Positions 1 to 10,886 of a DNA stretch of 64,000 bases are shown here, in pieces. Every line of letters begins with the position of its first letter. The stretch's first letter is position 1. This DNA is from Auricularia sp. M13 (lineage: Eukaryota; Basidiomycota; Agaricomycetes; Auriculariales; Auriculariaceae). Location of the stretch: contig CM073198.1 of NCBI GenBank assembly GCA_037042915.1, positions 2,666,001 through 2,730,000 of the forward strand, read 5' to 3'. The notes under the pieces were generated by a model. The model was not told the origin of the DNA, searched no databases, and saw only the letters and a program-made list of their open reading frames with translations. The translations under genes and the position numbers were made by a program.

Positions 1-619
1 TGTAGCGGGGAGGGCAGAGGAAAGGAGAGGGTCGAGACCGCTCCGGTCGTCTTCGGTGAGCTAACACTGGACAGGAGCAGAGGCCGAGAGCTCTAACGGC
101 AGCTGGGCGACTCGGGACGTCAGCGGAACGAAATGACGCCTACAGCTAGCTGGGTGCCAGGGGAACGAGATGCTTTGGGAAAAGACAGCTTGGGAAAAGA
201 CAGCGAATAAGTAACGCAGCGTCAGGTGAAAGTCAATGGCGTGCAATGGGTAATAGGAAGAGAGGGCGTAGGGTGGCAGTGGGACCGGCAGGGCAACAGG
301 TCATATAATGCCGCAGAAGCGCGACGGCCTGATGCGATGCTGGTTTCTTGCCCGCGCCTGGCGGACGGATGGCCCACTGGCACCATTCTCCTGCCTGCCG
401 CGCCCTCGCTGTCCGCCTGGATAATGGCTCAGGGCCTGCCCAAGGGGGGCCGGGGCGCTGCTGGGCGTTAGTCTGGCGGACATGGAGGACGCAGACGCTG
501 GGGGTTCAAGCATTGGTCAGCTGTGGGCGGGCGTGTGTGAGTGTGGGGAGGAGGAAGACAGCTTGTAGCGGAGAACCAACTGCACCCTGACCTGGACGGC
601 GAGCACGAGCAAAGTCGCT
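1..619. other. left-end intergenic / 5' region of SET1
   Basis: No coding sequence is supported here. Reading frames in this stretch are short and their translations resemble no known domain. The right part is presumably promoter and 5' leader of the SET1 gene that starts at 620. A gene reaching in from the left cannot be excluded. Confidence 0.5.
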
Positions 620-3600
620 ATGTCTGGGCGAGCGCCGCCGCGAGGCCCACGCGCGCTCTCCTCGTCCATACTCCCGCCCGCGCCGTCCGTGCCCGCGCCC
701 AGCCAGCCAGAGCCGCCTGCCGAGCCCCCGCCGCCGCTGCCCGCGTCGTTGCCGCCAACAACGCCAGCGGCGGCCTCGGCGCGCGCGCCTGTGCACATGA
801 ACGGCTTCGGCCACGCGTCTGGCGCGAACGGCCACGGCGCGCTGCTCAACCCGAGGCAGCAGCCGGTGTCGTTCAAGTTGAACGGCGCGAAGCAGCCACC
901 CGGCCAGCCGACAGCGACCTCCTTCATCCCGCCCAAGGTCCAATCAAAGCTGCTCAACACCGCCCACCGTCCGCCGTCGCCGCCCGGCCCGGCTCCTCCG
1001 CCCCCGCCCCCGCCATCGCTGCCGCCGCAACCTCCGCCGCCGCCGCCGCCGTCAACAGCGCCGCCCCCGCCCGCACAACCACCTCCTCCGCTGCCGCCCG
1101 GCCCGCCGCCCCCGCCCCCACCGTCTGAGCCGGCGCCCGTGCTACCACCGCCGCCTCCCATTTTCAGCATGAAACTCAAATCAGCGATTCCCGCAGCGCC
1201 GTTGCCTCCGTCGGCGGCGACCTTCCTTTCTCCGCAGCGCCAACCGCCTCCGCCGTCTGCAGCACCGCCTCCTCTTCCTCGTCCGCCGCCGCCGACAGCG
1301 TCAACGTCCATGCGACACGCTCTTCCGCCCCGTCCGCCGTCGCCGCGGCCGCAAAGTCCGCCGTCACGCAAACGCCCTCGCACTCCTCCCCGGCAGCGCT
1401 ACCCAAGCCCGCCTAGACAGTCGCCACCGCGGCCTCAGGAGATCACGCCGCAGACGTCTCCCGTGCAACCTACTCGCGAAGTCAAGAGGGACCTCACCCC
1501 GCCGCCAGAGCCTCGCCCGCCAACGCCAAAGGACATCGAGTACCCGCCGTGGCCAGGACCCGACCCGCACGACTTCAAGGTCATGCACGATCCCTTTATC
1601 GACAAGCAGGACATCAGCTTCAGAGGCAAGGAGCTCATCATCCGCTATGGTGGACAGCCTTTGAAGCCCACGGATCCACCTATCGTCGTCCAGGATCCTC
1701 GCATCGGTGCCGGTGGCGTGCGCAAACTGCCGCGCAAAGTCCGTCAGGATCTACACGTGATCGAATACGAGGTGAGTGCTTCTCTCCACCGCTGTCCCCT
1801 AGCGCGAATCGCGCTCCCGGCATGCTTATTCTGACTCTGACGTGCGCTCTCCTCGGTGCAGCACGACGAGAATTCAACGGGCCCGCCGCCGCCCACGGCC
1901 ATTGTCGTCCAGGGTCTCTCCCCGCTCACCCCGCACGCGCATGTTCGCCGACATTTTTCGCGCTATGGCACCATCGTCTCGTTCGAGCCTCAGGTGGACC
2001 GCTTCACGGGTAACCCCTTTGGCATCTGCTGGATCAAGTTCGACACACACGACATCGCGAAGCGCGTCGTTGCAGAAGAGAATGGCAAGCGCGTCGGCGT
2101 CAACAACAATGACGCCCAGCACGTCCTCGTCAAGTTGGACGGCGACATGTCCAACTGCAAGGCTGCCGTGCGCCAGGCGTACGACGCTAAACGCGCCCAG
2201 AAGAAGAAGGTCGAGGCTGCGCCTTCGACATCGACCTCAACCACCGCCGCGCAGCCCGAGGCTGGCCCGTCACAACAGCGCACAGAGCCTGCTGCCAGCT
2301 TGCCCACGCCGACGAGCTTGGACGCGTTTGGACAGCCTGTCAAGCACCCGTTGCCACCCCCTCCGACGACAAACCACCTACCTGCGCCCATCGCCTTCGC
2401 TGCGCGTGGCCGTGGACGAGGTGGACCGCCTTCGTCGACGCGAGGTCCGCCGTCGCAACATTTGGCGCATCCCATGCGCTCGGAGAACAGCTATCGTCCA
2501 CCAGAGAACAGCTACCGACCTGGCGATCGCGAATATGGGTATCGACGCGATAATTACCGGCGGCCGCTCCCACCTCGTTCGCCGTCGCGTTCGCGGTCGC
2601 CCTCCCCCGCGCCGACATACTACGGCCGCGGCCGCGAGAGGGAGCGGGGACGGGAGGACGACGATGCCATAGGAGACGCGCTGAGTTCCAGTTTGCACGA
2701 TTATATCAAGCTCGAGGGCGCAGGGCGCAACATAGTCGAAGAAGACATCCGCGGCTTCTTCAGAGGGTTTGAGGTGGACAAGGTGCGTCTATTTGCCCCC
2801 TCGTATTCATTCACACTTTTTTGCGTGGCGCGGACAATGGGCTGACGGCGGCGGTCCCGTTTATATAGGTCATGCGTGACTCCGTTGCATGGTACATCAC
2901 CTTTCGCGGCCCCTCACAAGCGCGGCGCTCGCACATCGCGCTTTCGGCACAGTACATCCAGCGCCAGACGGTGTCCCTGAGAGTCTGCAAGCCGCCTCCC
3001 CCACGCGCTGGGCCCGCGCGCAGCGGCGCCCGGCCACCGGCAGACGTTATGCGCCAGGCGAGCGATATGGTGTTCCGCGAGCTGCGGGATCTGTTGGCCA
3101 AGGATGTGCGCGAGCGCGTCGTGGCCGTCGGCGTGCGGTCTATGGTCGAGGACGCGCAGCACCATGCTCAGGCGTCCACCGCGGCCGCGGCTGCCGCCGC
3201 CCCGCCGGACGGTGAGCAGCAGCAGCCACAGCCGGTCAAGAAGAAAAGCCTCAAGGAGCTCTCGTTCAAGAAGAACTGCCCGCCGCTGTACGAACCGGGC
3301 CACGATCCCGGCGTCGTCTTCACGACGGGGATGCGTGTTCCTATGGTGGTCCGGAAGCGCTCGCCGTCACCGGAGGAGCGCGATGTGGAGTCGGAGGACG
3401 ACGACGAGGAGAACGAGGTCGCTGCCCGGCCGCCGGTCAAGAAGCGCCGGATTGACATCCAGGACATGCTCGAGTCGGACAGCGATCTGGAGCCGCCGCC
3501 TGCGCCGCCGCCCGTGCCCCCTATCGTCAAGAAGGTCAAGCCTTCTGAGGTGGTGAGGGAGGAGCCGCGCGCGCCGTCTCCCGCACCGGCGCCGGCGCCT

Positions 3601-5038
3601 GTGCCTGTCGCTGCGAAATCCAAGGCGAAGTCGAAGAAGCGGCCTGCCGACGGCGAGGCCAAAGGGCGACAAGCCAAACGCGCACGGACCGAGGAGCCAG
3701 AGCCCGAAGAGGAGCAAGACGCGGATGTCGCTGGCGAAGGCGTGGCTGATGTGGACGACGACCTGCTCGCTGCTGTGGAGGAGGCGCCGGAGAAGAAGCC
3801 GCGGAAGCGGAAATCTGCCCCTCTGACGAAGAAGAAAGGCGCGACCAAGAAAGCTGGCGCTGCTGCGAAGAAGAAGAGCAAAGCTGCTGCCGCCGCGGAA
3901 GCCAAGCGGTCGCGGGACGCGGACGCCATCTGGTCGTCCGACGAGGAGGACAAGGCCGGGAATGATGTCGTCCCTGCGGTGGACGACTCCAAGCTCGAAC
4001 CTGCTGTCTTACAATTACCGACGCCCAAGCCGCCTTCCCGGTCTCCGTCGCTCGAGCCTATTTCTGTCCCCACGGAGGAGCCGCCAGATCTTGGTGACGT
4101 TCTGCTTGATGAGGAGGATCGCTATTTCGCCCGGCTGGTCCTCGAGGAGGAGCGACCCGCCTTGTCACGTCGTCCACGGCAACCATTACCGCCGCCTGAG
4201 CCTGACGCAGACCAACCTCCGCCCTTCCGTGTGCACACCAGCGGGTCGGCGCGCACGGAAGGCTACTACAAGATCCCGCACAGCGCCAAGCTCGCCTACG
4301 TCGCGCAGTACAGCGACCGCATCGTACCCGCTCCTGGTGCAAATGACAACTCCACGTCCAACGCTCCGGCACCGGCGCCAGCTATATCATCGCGGTCTGC
4401 CCGTGCGGAGGGCCGTCGGCAAGCGCAGGGCTTTGAGCAGATCAACCGCACGCTGGCTGAGAGCGGGGACATGACGCTGATAAAGTTCAACCAGCTGCAG
4501 ACACGCAAGAAGCAGCTCCGCTTCGCGCGCAGTCCCATCCACGACTGGGGTCTATACGCGATGGAGCGGATTGCGCGCGGCGAGATGGTCATCGAGTATG
4601 TTGGCGAGATCGTCCGCGCGCCGGTTGCGGACCGGAGAGAGAAGCTGTACGAACGCCAGGGCATTGGCAGCTCGTATCTCTTCCGCATCGACGAGGAGCT
4701 CGTCGTGGATGCCACCAAGAAAGGCAATCTGGGGTATGTTCTCGGGCTTGTTGTGTTGTGCGTGACACTGACATTCCGTCTGCCTGCCAGTCGCTTAATC
4801 AACCATTCGTGCGATCCAAACTGCACGGCGAAGATCATTAGCGTCAACGGTGTCAAGAAGATCGTCATCTACGCCAAACAGGATATCGAACTCGGTGACG
4901 AACTCACGTATGGTGCGTATATCCGTCAACCTCTCGCCGCGCTGTTTCTGATGTCTTCCAGATTACCACTTCCCTCGAGAGGAAGCCAAAATCCCTTGCC
5001 TTTGCGGCGCGGTCAAGTGCCGGGGTTTCCTCAATTGA
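620..5038 (+). CDS. SET1: SET1 histone H3-lysine-4 methyltransferase (COMPASS catalytic subunit)
   Basis: Nuclear enzyme that methylates histone H3 lysine 4 within the COMPASS complex. Five exons fit the frame: 620-1771, 1862-2782, 2869-4733, 4791-4912 and 4962-5038, giving 1,378 residues. Residues 1 to about 380 are a low-complexity proline-rich leader. An RRM follows at about 394-470 (TAIVVQGLSPLTPHAHVRRHF), and a second RRM-like segment spans about 663-750. A lysine/acidic linker precedes the N-SET segment near residue 1150 (SGSARTEGYYKI). The SET domain runs from about 1237 (KKQLRFARSPIHDWGLYAME, YVGEIV) through the cofactor-binding NHSCDPNC motif, and the protein ends with the post-SET CLCGAVKCRGFLN. 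RRM plus N-SET plus SET is diagnostic of Set1 rather than other SET proteins. The introns at 4734 and 4913 interrupt the SET domain but restore it perfectly. The start is the first ATG of the long open frame; the proline-rich N-terminus is less certain than the rest. Confidence 0.93.
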
Positions 5039-5369
5039 CAGTCCTTGTCAACTGTTCTTGCTTGCTTGCTGTGTGTCGGTGTCTACGTTGCATCACGCTC
5101 TCTCGTCTTGCTGTCTTGTGTGTGCTTATACAATGGTAAACTATGTTTATATTCGTCCTTCACTGCTTGTATGAAATTGCTTATGCATATGGTCTACAGT
5201 GTAACAAGGATAGCTGCATTGCTTGCGCGGAACCCTCGCCAATTGTGTATGGAGATGCGCGTATACTACCAAGATTCCCTAGAAACGAAATGACATCCAT
5301 GCTCAACCAAAACATCCCATGAGATGGGCAAAAGGGCTCCAGCGACGGTGATCCAGATGAACTCAACGC
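5039..5369. other. convergent 3' intergenic region (SET1 / QTRT2)
   Basis: Tail-to-tail spacer of 331 bp between SET1 and the queuine transferase subunit. It is relatively T-rich on the + strand just after the SET1 stop and presumably holds both 3' UTRs. No gene is seen. Confidence 0.6.
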
Positions 5370-6918
5370 TCAGCCCTCGGCCTCCGCAGCGAGCAGTTTC
5401 TCGCGCGCAAGCCGACCTTTTCCTCTTGCCAGGTCCACGTCTTTCCAGTCTCGGCGCGCATCGCCCAAAACACGCATGGCACCGTCGTAGTGCGCGACGA
5501 ATTTGTCCACCTCGACCTTGTAGGCATCCTCGCCGCCTGCGGATAGGACGCGCCTGATCCCATCGAAGAAGGCGTCTAGCACAGTGAGGTTGTGCGCAGC
5601 AAGCATGGCGTGGGCCGACATCTCGTGTGTGTGCAGAAGGTGGTGAATGTATGATCGCATGTAAGCCTTAGGTTTGAGAGCGACATCGCTTGGCAGAGCG
5701 TCTGCGGGGGTGCTATGGGCAAGATGTGCAAGGGGTACCGATGGGCAACAGGCCAGGCAGGGACACTCGGGTGGTGCCGTACTGAACGACGAATGGTCGT
5801 GTGCGTATCGTTCATCGTAAAGGTTGTGACCGAGATCAACCAGGCCATCGTCCCGCCGCCGCGGGGCACGCGAGCTGCTAGTATGCTCGGGAGGCACAGG
5901 GAAAACAAAATCCAGCGCCACACCATAATGCGCTGCATCTTGTGCCCATTGACCGTCAAAGAGGTCAATCCCGATATCCCTGACCAGCAGCAACACGTCG
6001 TGTGGCGAATGTGCAGTGTGTGCGACGCGGAGTTTGCCTGCGTCGAGGGCTGCCAGTGATGCGTGCAGGTAGGGAGATATGTCCTGCTTCTTGTCTTCGG
6101 CGTCCGCAACACGACTTTCTGCTACGGTCTGACGTAGATACGCCAGATCGAACACAAATCCGCTCACGGAATCGTGCAGCGTAGTGCGCTCCGGAAGGTC
6201 GTCTGTACCCTCGTGTAAGAGAGCATCTGCGAAAGCTCTACGTGCACCCAAGTTTGCCCCACCGACCATCTGGACCAGAATATTTTTGGCGCCACCGTTC
6301 ATTTTCAGGAGCGACGTTATCCAACCTGTCGTTCGTTCGATGCTCCTAGTGAGCCGCCGTTGAGAGTGTGGAGGGGCCGTATAGGGTACGTCGCTGATGG
6401 CCTCGAGCAAGTCGGGCTTGCACGCGATAGCCTGGGAGTGAAAAGCCCCAGAGGCAGCCTGACGGACCCCGCGTCCTGTCCAGACTGTAACATGGTCATT
6501 TCCGTTTGGCGGCGCAATGCGCAAATCGGACGGGTCACGCAGAGCCAGAGAGAGAAGATGCTGTTGCCAGCGATACCCAGCGAAGTCGTGCAGCGGGTAC
6601 GATGATGGGTAGAGCGGTGGCAGCGGTGGCGACTGCTCTAAGCTAAAATCAATATGAGAGCAACTTCGCGCAGACCGTTCACGCTGATACTGACAAGGAA
6701 GCGTAAGGTACATGCACCCCTCGTATTGCCAAGGTTTCTAGCACGCTATCACGTGACAGATGTGGAACGGCGCCACGATGCGTCGATGCCAGGTACGCAG
6801 GTGTATGAAGCTCGATACGCGACTGATCTTGCCGGGAGACCAATATGTGCCCTAGCCGCGGGGCAAAACGCGTAGTCGAGCTCGTTGGGCTGAGCAGACT
6901 GAACGTAACGTTGCTCAT
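5370..6918 (-). CDS. queuine tRNA-ribosyltransferase accessory subunit 2 (QTRT2-like)
   Basis: Predicted non-catalytic partner of the eukaryotic tRNA-guanine transglycosylase, which swaps guanine-34 for salvaged queuine in GUN-anticodon tRNAs. Two exons: 6691-6918 encodes the N-terminus, including TPAYLASTHRGAVPHLSRD and IRGVHVPY, and 5370-6632 encodes the rest, joined by a 58-nt phase-0 intron; 496 residues in total. The family signature is clear: a CPCLAC zinc-ligand cluster near residue 360, then YIHHLLHTHEM supplying the histidine ligand, and a long C-terminal helical tail ending in basic and alanine-rich residues. This motif order matches QTRT2 (formerly QTRTD1) rather than the catalytic subunit. 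The long open frame extends upstream of the true second exon and would give a false N-terminus; the RGAVPHLSRD segment decides the start in exon 1. It sits tail-to-tail with SET1 and 121 bp downstream of an NLR gene on the same strand. Confidence 0.85.
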
Positions 6919-7039
6919 CGTCGTCGAAAGGAGAGTTAATATCCAGAGCCAAACTCCGCCCATTTGACGCAAATCGCTAACTTCTGCAAACACTCCAAGA
7001 ACGTATTTCGTTTCTGTCAACACAATATCTGCAGCGCAA

Positions 7040-10000
7040 TCATCTATGGACCGCTAGTAACTCATTACATTGCTTTATTCCAGGACCCCATTCCAGACGC
7101 TCGTACTCGTTTAAAGCGGCCCAGCAGAGCTCGTGTGCCTTCTCGTCCTCGCCACGCTTGAAAGCAATCCTGGAGAAACGCAGCCGCGCGTCCGACAGTT
7201 CCTTCCTGTTTGCAACTTTGCACAGGTGAGGAAGGATAGCATGTGTCATTGCGACACAAGCATCGGGATCTCCGTCGGAAAGGCACGCATCGGCAAGCAT
7301 GTTCAGAGAGATGAGCATCTCGGTGAACTCTTGCGTCTTGCGATTGATAATTGCTGCCAGAGAAAAGAGGTTGGCGGCCTCTCCGTAGTCGCCCAGCATC
7401 TGGTCGATGGTTCCGAGTCGCCTGATCGCTCCGGCCTCGTACTCGAGATGTCCGTCCTTTCGAAAACAGTTTCGGGCGGTTTGCGCGACTGCCCTGGCCT
7501 CAATGATATCTCCTCGATAAAGAATGATGTCACTCCATGCGTAGGCACACATGGTGCGCCCCCACGACCACTGAGATGGGATTTTCAGCACAGCGATGTT
7601 AGCAGCCGTCAGGCTGCATTCCGCCGCGTCAAGGTTTCCGAGAGCCGCCTGAGACCACGAAATGAATACTAGAGCGGCCACTTCGAGCATCGCCGCTCTA
7701 CCAGTTCGATATAGTGCAAGGGCGGTTAACAAGAAGTCGAGTCCACGGCGATGTTCTCCCATAGATATATGCGCCATCCCGACCTGACGGTGACAATCAG
7801 CCTCGTCCACTGGCTGACGGACCCGTTGCTGCGTCAAAGGGAGTGCGATCTCGAAAAGCTTGAGTGCCTCCCGCGTACGCCCGCGTGCAACGAATATTTC
7901 CCCTAGTTCTCCCAGCGCGCGCGCGTACAGGCTCGCGTCGGGGTGCGTCATCGAGCCGAAGATGGCGATTGCTTCCTGAAAGTGAGCAGTTGCGCGGTCG
8001 AGCTCGAGCAGACCCATTCTTGCATTCCCGACGCACAATAGCAGCGTCAGGAGAAGGTCAGCGTTGTTGCCAGCACGAAGATCGGCAAGATTAGTCTCTG
8101 CCTCTTCTACCATTGGGCGCTCACAAGAGTGCTTTGCGAGCGAGCCAACAGCAAGCACACGTCCATTCGTGTAACCAACCTCCACAGAACGCTTGTGGGC
8201 GTCGGAAAACAGCTTTTCGGACTGCACAGGGTCTATCCCTGCGTATATCCATTGAGCGGCGCAAAGCATCGTGTCGATCTCGAGCTCCTGGTCACCGAGG
8301 AAGCGAGCGGCTTCGAGCGCTGCCTCCACAAGTCTCGGTGGCCCGAGACGCGTCCTCCAGTAGAAAAGCGCCAAAGCATGGACGGCGCGGACAATTCGGG
8401 CGTCGGGACGACATGAGAGCGCGTGACGGATGACACTATCAAAGTTGCCCTGCTCGTGAGCAATCATATCTAGCAGAGACGAGTCGACATTCGGATATGC
8501 TTTGAATGCCTCGGCCGCAGATACGTAGTGCTCATATAGAGAGTCCAGATGCGCTGGTTTGGGTGCATGATACTGCAACATGAACACTCTGATAGGTGCG
8601 AGTACCCGTATCCGCCCATCGACCAACGAAGTGCTGTACGCCAGAGAAGACTGCAGAAGGCTTGAAAGACACCGCAATACATTCGGTAGCGCCGGCAAGG
8701 CGGCCCCGACGTCAAATTGGCGAAGTCCGTCCGGCAAGAGAGAGAGAAGAGACAAGACCGTGATTGCGTTTGGAGACGAGCATATGCGTGGCGACTGCAA
8801 GGATAGGGAAATAGAGCGGCCGAGACTGGATAGGCCACGGCCGTGACCATGACCAAGTGACGATGCGTTGAGCTCGTTCCATCGGAGGAGCAACACGCCA
8901 CAAGACTCGGATTGTGCCATGTTGGCCAGGAGAACAACCACCAGGGGGACGCCATCTGCCAGCGATAGCAACCGATCCATGTCCGGGTCTGAGTCGGCTT
9001 CGGTGATGCTCGTGAAGACTTGGCGAGCTGCCTGCTCGTTGAGCGGGGGTAGCACCGGTAGGAAGGGGTGGGTCCAGGCAACTCCATGTGGCCGCTCTGT
9101 ACCACGCATTGTAATGATGATGGAGAGAGGCGAGACCTCTGATAGAGCAGAAAGTAGCGATTCCACGCCCATGCGGGTCAGAGTTGGCTCCCAGACAGAC
9201 TCGAAGTTATCCAACACAATAAGCGTAGGACGCTCGGCTTCTCCAAGCCAAGAAATAAAAGCTCTTTGTGCAGCCCTTGTGGAGTTGGGAGAGCTGAGGC
9301 CCGCTACACTGAGTAGCAGGTGCAGCAGAGCCTCAAATGAAGTTGCCCCCTCGCAAGCGACGAATAAGCGCCTGTCATCGAAGTGATGCGCGACGCGCGC
9401 GTGGTGCAGAACTGACAGAGCTAAAGACGTCTTTCCAATACCCGGCCCACCCAAAATGGCTACACGGCCAGGAGGAGACGCCTCATCGCAGAAAAGCTCG
9501 ATGAGCGCATCTATTTCGGCGTCACGACCGAATAGAAAGGCGGGGCGAGCGGGTAGACGGGGACGGCCAGCCATTGCATTCATTTCTTGCTTGATCGCAG
9601 ACCGTGCGGACCGTCGGTTCGCCACATGCTCGTTGACGTCGTCGGCCTGGCTCTTCAGAGTACGAAAAACTTCGCCACCTTCGAGAATGTGCAAGCGGTT
9701 GAGCTCAGACTTCTGCAGGAAGATCTGTGTTTGAATCTGACCCAAAATCATGAGTGCATGAGGATGTCAGCTAAACGCGGATATAACGCACGTGAAATAG
9801 CTGTAGCGCTTGCCGTATGTCTTCATTGAAGCCAGTAAGCAGCTGAGCCTCTCGTTCTTTATGCAATAACGCGCGGAGACGTGATTGGTGGGCGTGTAGT
9901 TGAACAAAGTTGAGAATTTCCGAGACTTTCTGGCCCAATTCTTCGAGGAAGACCAAAAAGTCGGTGCTGTACTGTATCTGGGTGCCGAGTTCGTCGCACT

Positions 10001-10232
10001 GTGCCGTGACAGCCTCTACAAGCTCAGAAACTCGTGCAGCCAGAGACTTGAATGCGTCTTTGTTGCTCGTAGCTCTCTGATACAGATTTTGTCAGTGGGA
10101 AAAAGACGGGATCTATTTCCTTACTCGTGCACCATCAACGACTTCGCAAGATGCTGCGATGACTGCAGTCATAATCGGGAGGCCACTGACCGATATCGTC
10201 GTCTCTTTGATCAGGCGGGCGGAGAGCGACAT
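7040..10232 (-). CDS. STAND/NLR-type receptor A: helical N-domain, NB-ARC/NACHT ATPase, TPR repeats
   Basis: Signal-transducing ATPase of the fungal NLR type. Three exons: 10125-10232 (36 codons), 9792-10076 and 7040-9736, total 1,029 residues. Exon 1 is a hydrophobic, glycine-containing segment. Exon 2 is a helical region (SLAARVSELVEAV, FLEELGQKVSEILNFVQ, FNEDIRQALQLFH) resembling four-helix-bundle N-domains of the MLKL/HeLo-like kind (inference). The nucleotide-binding domain follows: LFGRD near residue 195, P-loop GGPGIGKTS near 228, Walker B LIVLDNF near 301, and a later DGVPLVVVLLA that fits the GxP(L) motif of NB-ARC proteins. The C-terminal half is a run of TPR-like helices (for example ALYRTGRAAMLEVAALVFIS). 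No WD40, ankyrin or LRR repeats are seen. The neighbouring gene B has the same exon plan and nearly the same length, so the two are a tandem duplication. The trigger and downstream effect are not visible in the sequence. Confidence 0.85.
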
Positions 10233-10886
10233 GGTTGTACGCAGTACAGAGCACACGGCCGGAACGCGGAAGAAATGGCGTCGTTGCCACGTTAAGGGTC
10301 CGAGTCTTCTGCATGACAAAATTTGAGAAGACTGAGCATTCTACCAAACAATGCGGCTAAGATAGGCAGTAGTTCCTCCACGAGACAGCAGGTCCATGAG
10401 GGTGTGGGCCTGAACATGAGCGCATGACATCGTGATGATAGCGTCCGAGAATATGGCACTGGGCAAGAATCCGAAAAAAGGTTCAGATGAGGTCGAACGT
10501 TGCAGCACGGGCATGTCAAGGTTGTGTAGAGATAGATAGTCCAACGCCACGGACCGCCCAGATAAGGACCCCGAGCGCTGAGCGCTCATGGCGCCGCCGC
10601 TGCCGAACAAAACACAGGAAAGCCGCGGGCTATAGAAGCCAAGGATTGAAACGCTTTGTGCATGCGCAACCTCAAACTGCACAGTAAGAACGAGTCAGAT
10701 CAGAGAAGAGACCAGACTAGTTGGAACAGTTGTCTTCAATTTCAAAGTCCGAATTGTCCGAATTGTTCAGTTACCGACTTAACTCAGCTACTTACTTACT
10801 TATAAGTTACCAGTTTCACAGCGTACAGTGATAGCTGTTCAAGGAGCCTCGTATTGCATTAACGGGACTTGGTATGATTGCGAAAT
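10233..10886. other. intergenic region between the two NLR genes
   Basis: Holds the 5' region of receptor A and the 3' end of receptor B. A minus-strand open frame of about 113 codons lies at 10341-10682, but its translation shows no domain, no similarity to the flanking NLRs and no neighbouring splice partner. I see no supportable gene. A duplication remnant is possible. Confidence 0.45.

Noticed and set aside
506-1406. Long glycine- and arginine-rich open frames on the minus strand opposite the SET1 N-terminus
   Set aside because: They are complements of the proline-rich SET1 leader; low complexity, no domain, no splice structure.
3168-4073. A 301-codon minus-strand frame opposite SET1
   Set aside because: Shadow of the Lys/Glu/Pro-rich SET1 linker; Ser/Ala-rich translation with no family features.
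10341-10682. 113-codon minus-strand frame between the NLR genes
   Set aside because: No domain, no similarity to the NLRs, and no coherent promoter or splice context.
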